Shown here: piece after piece, positions 1 to 9,150 of the stretch
Numbering within the stretch: the first letter of the stretch is position 1
How the letters are laid out: every line of letters begins with the position of its first letter
DNA from: Sipunculus nudus
Lineage: Eukaryota > Annelida > Sipuncula > Golfingiida > Sipunculidae
Reading direction: 5' to 3'
Assembly: GCA_026874595.1 (NCBI GenBank)
Contig: CM049313.1
Coordinates: 50,519,659 to 50,583,658, forward strand
DNA: 64,000 bases
Program-made: the position numbers and the translations under genes
Notes under the pieces: generated by a model
Database searches by the model: none
What the model was told of the DNA's origin: nothing
The model's input: only the letters and a program-made list of their open reading frames with translations

Positions 1-253
1 CGCCATTGTCTGCGGGTCGTTATCCGCAAATGAACCAAACGTTATCTGCAGAGGTCAGGCCCACGAGTTTCTGCCGAATCGGGTACTGTATTGAGCCATA
101 AATATAATTTATCTCCAAGGTCATCTGCTATAACAGCAACTAAACAAATATACTATTTGTCTGCCTAGTTAGCCTGGGGGATTAACATCCTAGTTGCAGG
201 CTTTTCACTCGCTGATCTGCTGTTATGTTACTGGCATTGGTACAAGAGAACCG

Positions 254-289
254 CCCCCCCCCCACACACACACACACAAACACACACAT
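254..289. repeat. poly-C followed by (CA)n microsatellite
   Basis: A run of about ten C passes directly into alternating CA with one interruption. The rest of 1-337 shows no coding or repeat signal I can name. Confidence 0.9.
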
Positions 290-337
290 CTCCATTAACA
301 CTCCATTGCCCAAAATTAATTCATTAACGAGCAAAAG

Positions 338-2083
338 TAAATACAGTGGGCAACGTAATGGACGTCGAATCTAAAGATACGCTATTCTAAACCGACAGAT
401 GCTTAAACCTACCCCAAAGGGTGACCATATAAAATAAAATTTGAAAAGGTTCGCTTTCATGCTTCTTAGATATCCCACGACCGGAATATATCTAACCCTA
501 TATCTATGAGCTGAAATTTAATATTTTACCTCGTTTCCAACTAGGGAATTGATCAGTCTACGGTGATACAGGCAATTACGCTTCGCCAGCAGAAAGGGGA
601 GGATTATAGGGGCTGATCAGTCTATTTCTATATCAATCTTTTGGTGAAAAGGTTATGTAGGTGGACCTTTTAGTTTCCCAAAACTAGCAGATACAATTGT
701 TTTTTCTTCTGTTTCCATCTGACCGTGTTTGTAATAGTAGACATTGACTTTTTATCATCGTAAATTGCCTTATGATGCTAACCGAGAAGCTTACCATATA
801 AGAGTTACCTCAGAAATATACTCACGTAGGATATCCGGACTGATGGTGCGATCTAGATTGAGGATACAGCCAATTGTTAAGGAGGTCAAACGTGTGTTCT
901 GTCCTTTGATAACTTTGGCTGCCGCTAATTATAATATGTGAAGTGCCTGATAGGTGCCAATCGATATGATTGGCTGAGAGAATCAAGATTTATATTGGTG
1001 CACGGTGACCGTCTGATATCTAAGTGACTGTTGTAACCCTAGCGTTTCCGGTGGACTGGCTTTGCCACCACATCCGCCCATGTAGGTCATTAAGGCAAAA
1101 CTGCCTTACATTGTCCTTGCTCTCCTTAAGCCTGTATCTCACTGGGCTGCGACAGCTTTGCGACAAATTGCGAATTCATTCGCGAAAGAGTCTAAAAAGT
1201 GTCTTAGAACATTCGCGGCGGTTCTCAATTTATTCGCGTGATTCGCGTAGTGTCGCTTACTTGTAGCACAAATTTTGAAAATGTTCAAAAAGTTCGCAAA
1301 ACAAAATTTCTCGCAAAAAGTCGCAAAGGCGGCGCTTGTGTCTCAAACTCTTCTCATGTCTCGAACTATTCTCAAGTCAGTTTTCGCGAGTAAGGAAGCG
1401 CGAGAACTATGAGTTAACTTTGAGAGGGGTTTTCGACATATGCAACCACATTGCGAATGTTTGGAGATTAAAATGAGAATCTGACATTCTGGTCGCGAAT
1501 TGTCGTGCGAATGTTTCACAAATGTTGTGCGAATATCTTGTGAACATCGCACGACATTCGCACGACGGGTAAACGAACTCCAGCCGAAATTTTGGCCAAA
1601 CACTTGTGCGATGTTCGCAGACGTGTCTTAAAAACGATTCAATGTGATTGCAAGTGAAAATTGTCGCTAATTCGCGTATTTTCTCGCAATTGTCGTGTCT
1701 CCAACTAGTCGCAGCCCAGTGAGATACTACGTTTACTCTTTTTAAGTCTTGGTCTATGTGTAGATATTCACTGTAGGGGTACAGCCAGATTCCACATGAA
1801 CGGGTTTGATGTCAGCTTGTGGACTTCGTAGTTAGAGTCTGGTGACGGGAGTTTTATCGTGTTAGTTTATAGCTGGGCTCAAGGCTTTATTGTTAATATT
1901 CTGAGACTGATGGGCCTGTTTGTAATTTCAAACTTTTAGTTTTCAGTGTCAGGTTTTGAACTCGGATGAAAAATCTCAGTTAATAGGGCACAAATAATGA
2001 AGACTGGACCTAGAATCTTATATCTTGACATGCAGGGAGGCCCACAGAAAATCACCTTTGAAATCTAAATAAGGTCTCCGTTA
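338..2083. repeat. Tandem duplication, copy 1 (about 1.75 kb)
   Basis: This block is repeated head to tail, nearly base for base, at 2092-3839, with an offset of 1754 at the left end and 1756 at the right. Shared landmarks include the phrase CAGTGGGCAACGTAAT at the left edge, the TIR element at 1137-1724, and a satellite-unit fragment (1975-2083) at the right edge. Differences are scattered single bases and one-base indels, so the duplication is young or is kept similar by conversion. The small open frames that recur in both copies (for example 744-941 and 2499-2696) have no recognisable protein features and are not called as genes. Confidence 0.95.
1137..1724. mobile_element. MITE-like TIR element, copy in duplication unit 1
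   Basis: The left end TCTCACTGGGCTGCGAC (1137-1153) is the exact reverse complement of the right end (1708-1724), and both are flanked by TA (1135-1136 and 1725-1726), as expected for a TA target duplication. The 588 bp interior is unlike its AT-rich surroundings: it is dense in short words such as GCGAA, TTCGCG and CGCACGAC, many in both orientations. No transposase is encoded, so it would be a non-autonomous DNA transposon. A TA target is typical of Tc1/mariner and some other superfamilies; I do not assign one. The minus-strand frames inside it start within the TIR and look like chance. Confidence 0.75.
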
Positions 2084-2091
2084 TTAAAAAT

Positions 2092-3839
2092 TAAATACAG
2101 TGGGCAACGTAATTGACGTCGAATCTAAAGATACGCTATTCTAAACCGACAGATGCTTAAACCTACCCCAAACGGTGACCATATAAAATAAAATTTGAAA
2201 AGGTTCGCTTTCATGCTTCTTAGATATCCCACGACCGAAATATATCTAACCCTATATCTATGAGCTGAAATTTAAATATTTTACCTCGTTTCCAACTAGG
2301 GAATTGATCAGTCTACGGTGACACAGGCAATTACGCTTCGCCAACAGAAAGGGGAGGATTATAGGGGCTGATCAGTCTATTTCTATATCAATCTTTTGGT
2401 GAAAAGGTTATGTAGGTGGACCTTTTAGTTTCCCAAAACTAGCAGATACAATTGTTTTTTCTTCTGATTCCATCTGACCGTGTTTGTAATAGTAGACATT
2501 GACTTTTTATCATCGTAAATTGCCTTATGATGCAAACCGAGAAGCTTACCATATAAGACTTACCTCAGAAATATACTCACGTAGGATATCCGGACTGATG
2601 GTGCGATCTAGATTGAGGATACAGCCAATTGTTAAGGAGGTCAAACGTGTGTTCTGTCCTTTGATAACTTTGGCTTCCGCTAATTATAATATGTGAAGTG
2701 CCTGATAGGTGCCAATCGATATGATTGGCTGAGAGAATCAAGATTTATATTGGTGCACGGTGACCGTCTGATATCTAAGTGACTGTTGTAACCCTAGCGT
2801 TTCCGGTGGACTGGCTTTGCCACCACATCCGCCCATGTAGGTCATTAAGGCAAAACTGCCTTACATTGTCCTTGCTCTCCTTAAGCCTGTATCTCACTGG
2901 GCTGCGACAGCTTTGCGACAAATTGCGAATTCATTCGCGAAAGAGTCTAAAAAGTGTCTTAGAACATTCGCTGCGGTTCTCAATTTATTCGCGTGATTCT
3001 CGTAGTGTCGCTTACTTGTAGCACAAATTTTGAAAATGTTCAAAAAGTTCGCAAAACAAAATTTCTCGCAAAAAAGTCGCAAAGCCGTCGCTTGTGTCTC
3101 AAACTCTTCTCATGTCTCGAACTATTCTCAAGTCAGTTTTCGCGAGTAAGGAAGCGCGAGAACTATGAGTTAACTTTGAGAGGGGTTTTCGACATATGCA
3201 ACCACATTGCGAATGTTTGGAGATTAAAATGAGAATCTGACATTCTGGTCGCGAATTGTCGTGCGAATGTTTCACAAATGTTGTGCGAATATCTTGTGAA
3301 CATCGCACGACATTCGCACGACGGGTAAACGAACTCCAGCCGAATTTTTGGCCAAACACTTGTGCGATGTTCGCAGACGTGTCTTAAAAACGATTCAATG
3401 TGATTGCAAGTGAAAATTGTCGCTAATTCGCGTATTTTCTCGCAATTGTCGTGTCTCCAACTAGTCGCAGCCCAGTGAGATACTACGTTTACTCTTCTCA
3501 AGTCTTGGTCTATGTGTAGATATTCACTGTAGGGGTACAGCCAGATTCCACATGAACGGGTTTGATATCAGCTTGTGGACTTCGTAGTTAGAGTCTGGTG
3601 ACGGGAGTTTTATCGTGTTAGTTTATAGCTGGGCTCAAGGCTTTATTGTTAATATTCTGAGACTGATGGGCCTGTTTGTAATTTCAAACTTTTAGTTGTC
3701 AGTGTCAGGTTTTGAACTCGGATGAAAAATCTCAGTTAATGGGGCACAAATAATGAAGACTGGACCTAGAATCTTATATCTTGACATGCAGGGAGGCCCA
3801 CAGAAAATCTCCTTTGAAATCTAAATAAGGTCTCCGTTA
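2092..3839. repeat. Tandem duplication, copy 2 (about 1.75 kb)
   Basis: Second copy of the block at 338-2083. Its right edge is the original, uninterrupted context: the satellite-unit fragment that stops at 2083 in copy 1 continues here into a C-rich tract and the next satellite unit. This implies that copy 2 keeps the ancestral right flank and that the breakpoint fell inside a satellite unit. An 8-base spacer (2084-2091) separates the copies. No gene is visible. Confidence 0.95.
2892..3480. mobile_element. MITE-like TIR element, copy in duplication unit 2
   Basis: Same element as at 1137-1724, carried along by the tandem duplication rather than inserted independently, since its flanks are duplicated too. 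TIRs are 17 bp and perfect, bounded by TA on each side. It differs from copy 1 by a handful of substitutions and one extra A in an A run. A 112-residue minus-strand frame spans it (3163-3501) but in copy 1 the equivalent frame is shorter, which argues against coding. Confidence 0.75.
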
Positions 3840-4531
3840 CGTCTCACCCCCCACCCCCCCCCCCCCACCCCCCAGAATAATGGAAAATTTGATACAAAAT
3901 CTCAAGTATCTGAACAACTAATGCATTGATCACCATGATTCATTGCACACCTGTATATTTTTTATAATTTTTTATGATTTTTTTTTCTATATTTCTGAGA
4001 CCTTTACAGATGCGATCATCTGTTAACAGGGCAAAAATCGTAATGACTGGACCTAGTATCTTCTAAAAAATAAAATTAGTTCTCTGTTACCCTTAACCTC
4101 TGAGGTATGGGGCTTCAATATACCCCCTGAATATTGGAAAATTTGATACAAAAGCTGATGTATCTGAACAACTAATGCATTGATCACCATGAGTTTTTGC
4201 ATAGAAATAGTAATGGAATATTTCATCAGTTTCTCTAGAGTGGTGGCGCCACCTGTATTTTTTTATTTTAGTTCTCTGTTTTTTTAGACCTTTAAAGATG
4301 TGGTCGCCTGTTTACAAGGCACAAACCTTAACCATCTAATCTGGAATCTTCTAACTAGACATCCTGGGAGGTCCATGTAAAATCTCCCGTGAAACTTTTA
4401 ATAAGGTCTCTCTTACCCATATTCTCCGATCTATGGGGCTCAGAATTACTCCCCCCCCCCCCCCCCCCCGAATAACCAAAAATGTCATACCAAAGCTCCA
4501 GTATCTGAACAACCAATCCATTGATCACCAT
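3730..4531 (+). repeat. Satellite-core repeat, left part of outer (host) element
   Basis: Contains about three units of a roughly 290-340 bp repeat. Landmarks in each unit, in order: TTAACAGGGCACAAA, GGACCTGGAATCTTCTAAC, GACATCCAGGGAGGTCCATG, CTGAAATTAGGTCTC, GAGCTATGGGGCT followed by a poly-C tract, AATTTGATACAAAAGCTC, TTGATCACCATGATTCTTTG and ACTGGTGGCGCCACCTGTA. Unit starts are near 3738, 4022 and 4311. The poly-C tracts at 3846-3874 and 4451-4470 sit at the same position within the unit. The array is interrupted at 4532 by an inserted element of the same family and resumes at 6112. Confidence 0.85.
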
Positions 4532-6111
4532 TTTTAGCTCAGCTGACTGTAAGTCATCTGAGCTATAGCGATCACTCTTTGTCCGTCGTCCGTCCGGCCG
4601 TCCGGCTGTCCGGCCGTCCGGCCGTTAACAGGGCACAAACTGTAACTGCTGGACCTAGAATCTTGTAATTTGACATCCTGGGAGGTTCATAAAAAATATC
4701 CTTGGAAACCTGAAATTAGGTCTCTGTTACCCCTTTTCTTCGAGCTATGGGGTTTTGAAGTACCCCCCAGAGTAATGGAAAATTTGATACAAAGGCTCAA
4801 GTATCTGAACAACTATTGTATTAATCACCATGATTCTTTGCATGAAAATTGATCATGGAATATTTCATCAGTTCCTGCAGTCTCGTGGCGCCACCTGTAT
4901 TTTTTTCCAATTTTTTACGATTTTTTTCTCTTTTTTTCAGACCTGCAATGAAACTGTCATCTGTTAACAGGACACAAATCGTAACCACTGGACCTGGAAT
5001 CTTCAAACTTAATATCCAGGGAGGTCCATGAAAAATCTCTTTGAAAACCTGAAATTAGGTCTCCGTTACCCATATCCTTCGAGCTATGAGGCTCTGAAGT
5101 ACCCCCCAGAATAATGCAAAATTTGATACAAAAGCTCAAGTATCTGAATAACTACAACATTGATCACCATGATTCTTTGCATGAATATTGATCATGGGAT
5201 GTTCCATCACTTCCTGCAGACTGGTGGCGCCACATGTATTTTTTTCCAATTTTACGATTTTTTTCTATATATTTGAGACATTCAAAGAAGCTGTCATCTG
5301 TTAACAGGGCACAAATCGTAACCGCTGGACCTGGATCCTTCTAACATGAAATCAAAGGAGGTCCATGAAAAGTCTCTATGGAAACCTGAAATTAGGTGTC
5401 TGTTACCCATATCCTTCGAGCTATGGGGCTTGTAAGTACTCTTAAGAATAATTAAAAATGTGATACAAAAGCTGCAGTATCTGAATAACTAATGTACTGA
5501 TGGCCATGATTCTTTGCATGCATATTGATCATGATCATGGAGGGTTGTATCAGTTCCTGCAGACTGGTGGCGCCACCTATATTTTTTTTTATTTGTACGC
5601 ATTTTTTTCTCTTTTTGAGACTTTCAAATAAAGCCTCATCTTGTAACAGGCCACAAATCGTAACCACTTGACCTAGAATCGTCATACTTGACATCTAGGG
5701 AGGTCAATGAAAGGTCTTCATGTAAATCTGAAATTAGGTCTCTGTTACCCATATCCTTCGAGCTATAGGGCTCGTAAATACCCCCAAGAATAATAAAAAA
5801 TTTGATACAAACAAAAGCTCCAGTATCTAAATAACTAATGCCTAGAGAGCCATGATTCTTGAGATATATATTGATCATGGAGTGTTTCATCAGTTCCTGC
5901 AGACTGGTGGCACTACCTGTATTTTTATGCATTTTTCTTTCTATTTATGAGACTTTCAAATGGAGTTGTCATATGTCCAAAAGCCCACTGAAACCTATTT
6001 CTTAGGACATTTCACAAAATTCATGATTTGTTTGCACTCTGGCAGTCATTTTGCTAATTGTTCAACATTCCTTGAATTCAGCTGAGCGTCATGGCCCATG
6101 GACAACTTGTT
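4532..6111 (+). mobile_element. Hairpin-ended, satellite-cored element A (nested insertion)
   Basis: The left end is a hairpin at 4535-4565 (TAGCTCAG pairs with CTGAGCTA, and TGACT with AGTCA), followed by a run of CCGTC/CCGGC words (4580-4624). The core is about four satellite units starting near 4624, 4966, 5300 and 5642. The right end (6079-6111) has CAGCTGAGCGTC, then ATGGCCCATGG, then CTTGTT. GCTCAGCTGA at the left end and TCAGCTGAGC at the right end form a 10 bp subterminal inverted repeat. It carries no transposase, so it is non-autonomous. It interrupts a host unit exactly between GATCACCAT and CTTTG. Class is uncertain; Helitron-like elements with internal tandem repeats are one comparison, a foldback-type DNA element another. 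Confidence 0.75.
4535..4624. repeat. Terminal hairpin and CCGTC/CCGGC run of element A
   Basis: A 31-base near-perfect hairpin with a GTA loop, then TATAGCGATCACTCTTTG and about eight five-base words of the type CCGTC or CCGGC. The same arrangement occurs at 39109-39175 and, inverted, at 36214-36331, which marks it as the defining end of this family. Confidence 0.85.
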
Positions 6112-6545
6112 CTTTGAATGCATATTCATCATTGAGTGTTTCATAACTTCCTTCAGACTGGTGGTGCCACCTGGATTTATTTTAAAATTTTAAGCAAATT
6201 TGTCTCTATTTTTGAGACCCTTAAGATGAAGTCATCCATTATCAGGGCACAAATCACAACCACTGGCCGCAGGATCTTCCATCTTGACATCCAGGAAAGC
6301 CAATTAAAAGTCTCCCTGTAAACTTGAAATTAGGTCCCTGTTGCCAATATTCTCTGAGCTAAGGGGCGTATAAGCACATCCCCCCCCCCCCCCATCCCCC
6401 AGAATAATTGAAAAATTTATACCAAAGTATTGCACAAATCATAAACATTGGACCATAAATCTTCTAACTTGACATCCTAAGAGTCCTTAAAAGTTCTCCC
6501 AAGAAACCTGAAATTTGGACACTTTGACCTATATTCTTAGATTTT
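6112..6545 (+). repeat. Satellite-core repeat, right part of outer (host) element
   Basis: Resumes the unit broken at 4531: CTTTGAATGCATATTCATC corresponds to CTTTGCATGAATATTGATC in intact units. A further unit begins near 6240 (ATCAGGGCACAAATC) and includes a poly-C tract at 6379-6393. Similarity to the unit fades after about 6540. Confidence 0.75.
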
Positions 6546-7892
6546 TCTATAGTGTTTGAGCAAAATACATACAAATTGCCAGATTCATCAGGAAAGGCTT
6601 GTTGGATTGTCATCAAATTTGGTGTGATTATCGTTCTTGATGAACTTAAGCTAATATGCATGAACGATGATGCCTACAGTATCTTAATTAGTTGCCTATG
6701 CAAGGACACATTGTCAACATGTCAGTCGGCTGAGCGTATGGATTGCATACAAAACGGTCAAAGAGAGTGTACCTACGCCACTGAAATGGAGTTTTTTCTA
6801 GCAATGTGACAACAAATACGAATACACATATACAAACTAAAAAAATGCCATTTTTTATAAAAAAAAATTAGTATCTACAATTTGTATTCGGATACAACAG
6901 TTTTCAAATTTTTATTTTAATAAATTTTACTTGAAATTGTGCGTCTTTTAGAGCACACATGTACAAACTGTAAGTAAAAATAGAGCAACATATGGGGGTG
7001 AAATCATAAATTCCGTCACAAAGGTCTTAGTGATGCAAGGAACAAGTCGACGATAGGCACTGACGGACAAGACTGGTCGGACTGCATGACTTCAGAAGCT
7101 GCGAAGGATGGCGCGACTGTTGATATCTGTGAACTTACCCAGCAGATGACGATTATCTGCTTTCACGTCGTGCTGCTCAGCTTCTGTTGGATTATGCACC
7201 TGGCTGGGCGGGTTCAATAAGGACAGGAACACCCCCCCCCCCCCCATAATTACACCAACTGCTCAAGGAGGTGTCGTAAGAAGGAAGAAAATCATCTATT
7301 AAGCCTGAACGACATGATCGGATTAACTTCTAAACCGATTTAACGTCTGACTTATCTCACTGCAAACTTGGCCTGGAATGTTTTCCGCTACCACGATGTT
7401 ATTATTGATGGTTATTCCATCAGTTGCACATCATTTTCGAAATAAATCATACAGGTCTCTCTTAGAGATTCACAAAGACATTAATAGAAAAAAAAAACAT
7501 ATCGCTTACATATATATTCAAATAAGCTAAATTGAACACACATCATACAATCTTGGGATGTCGTGTAATATCCTAAAATTAAGATTATTGATAAATATAC
7601 ATATGTTGAATACATATATAGGAACTTTTAAAAGAGTTATCCAGATCTGTGAGTGATTATAGGTATAGTTCAACAGATGCAGCTTCAAAACGAGTCAGAC
7701 TTCTTGGTGTGCTATAGTGTAACCCCTTTCAGTGTTGTTGTCTAGTGTTACGTGGGTGACGTATGGGTGTAAGTTGTGGGCCAGACGTTAAGCACTATAG
7801 AGTTTCAGGGACAGATACTTAGAAAAGGATGAGGTCTTAAGCACCCTTGCACAAGTAAACAGGTGTTTTGGGAATCTGTGACGTAAGACTTG
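6546..7892. other. Gene-free stretch, possible decayed repeat
   Basis: No supported exon. 6546-6660 has the wording CATCAAATTTGGTGTGAT, which is of the type seen inside hairpin-ended elements, so it may be a decayed tail of the outer element. 7231-7245 is a poly-C tract. The open frame at 6552-6809 has no recognisable protein character. Confidence 0.4.
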
Positions 7893-8340
7893 AGTACTGT
7901 CCTGGACTCGAGTCCACTTTTAAGGGACTCGGACATGTATTCGAAGGTCAGGCCACGAGATATCAGACCGAGTCCATCTCGAGTCAAAGGAAAAAAGACT
8001 CACAGGAAGTTGGACGTAAATATGGGGGGAACACAATAGAGACTAACATAAGTCAATTAATGACAGGAAATTCAAGATTGTATATTCAAAGCTTTATTTT
8101 TGCATCCAGAGCTAAGTGCCTTTTTTAATATTCAGCATTTTAAAACCCTAGCAGAAATAAACATGAAAATCTTGAATATCCAATTTGAATTTTTTAATAA
8201 AGATATCTTATTGAACTTCGACTCGAGCTTTAAAAGTCTCAAACTCGATGAGGGATGACTGGGCCTCGAACCTACAGCCTCGGACTTTGACTCGGACGTA
8301 GCCTTGGACTCGGATCGTGTGGACTCGACTGCAACACTGC
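7893..8340. repeat. Region of recurring ACTCGG/ACTCGA words, possible hAT-type MITE remnant
   Basis: GACTCGAGTCC, GGGACTCGGAC, CCGAGTCC and similar words recur in two clusters, 7893-7990 and 8216-8340, in both orientations. The right cluster ends in GCAACACTG, and a matching CAGTGTTG lies at 7730-7737, which would suit hAT-type terminal repeats. However, no 8-bp target duplication is present at those two points, so the boundaries and class remain a guess. Confidence 0.35.
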
Positions 8341-8442
8341 AAGAAGTACTGTTTGAATTCACACATAACTCTTATAATGCATAGGTATAGGATGGACACG
8401 ATTCAAGGCGCAGAGTCTGGCTCAGCTTTCCGATAGCAAGCG

Positions 8443-9146
8443 TTGTTGCAACCACTATTGTAATAACGTTCACTATTGTAATAATTATTACAATAGTGGT
8501 TGGTAAGGGCCAGTTTTTGCCAACCACTATTGTAATAACGGTCACTATTGTAATAATTATTACAATAGTGGTTGCAATTGCAACCACTATTGTAATATTT
8601 TTTTATTACAATAGTGGATGATACTGCAGCTTGAAAATTTTCCTAGATTTGGCGAGATTCTTCCAAACAAATGACATTTCCTAAAAAACCAACACAATTC
8701 ATACTCTGTCTCCCCAAAAACGCATCAGTTTGTATTTCATATGTTATTACACTAATGAACTCTATTACATCAGTGACTGTGTCGAGAAAGCACTATAGTA
8801 ATAACGGTCACTATTGTAATAAAAACTAGCGGCCACCTTTATTTCACCACTGAAGAAATAATTCTATCGTCGTTCATCTTAAAATGGCACCATTGTTTTA
8901 AATTTGAGTTCAATTCTAAAATGCTGCAGAATTGAAGTATTCCAAACTTAATAATCCACTCTTACATTATCAATTATAGCAATTAGAAAATTATTACAAT
9001 AGTGGTTGCATTTGCAACCACTATTATAATAATTATTACAATAGTGACCGTTATTACAATAGTGGTTGGCCAAAACTGGCCCTTACCAACCACTATTGAA
9101 ATAATTATTACAATAGTGAACGTTATTACAATAGTGGTTGCAACAA
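8443..9146. mobile_element. Foldback-type element with 154 bp arms and AGCG target duplication
   Basis: The left arm 8443-8596 and right arm 8993-9146 are inverted copies, with four mismatches that I could count over 154 bp. Both begin TTGTTGCAACCACTATTG reading inward and are flanked by AGCG (8439-8442 and 9147-9150), a 4-bp target duplication. Each arm is itself built of nested palindromes: CACTATTGTAATAA meets its own reverse complement, and GTTGCAATTGCAAC is palindromic. The middle (8597-8992) has one more pair of the same words near 8792-8821 but no transposase. It is therefore a non-autonomous foldback or long-TIR MITE. Open frames read through the arms as runs of Thr-Ile-Val and are artefacts of the repeat. 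Confidence 0.88.
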
Positions 9147-9150
9147 AGCG

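Noticed and set aside
3163-3501. 112-codon minus frame in the TIR element
   Set aside because: Its start lies in the terminal repeat region and the frame is not kept in the near-identical copy at 1343-1603, as expected for non-coding DNA.
4535-6545. CRISPR-like array because of regularly spaced repeats
   Set aside because: Units are 290-340 bp diverged tandem repeats without short conserved repeat/spacer alternation, in eukaryotic DNA.
8372-8587. Hydrophobic Thr-Ile-Val-rich frames, possible membrane protein
   Set aside because: They are translations of the foldback arm palindromes and appear in both arms for that reason.
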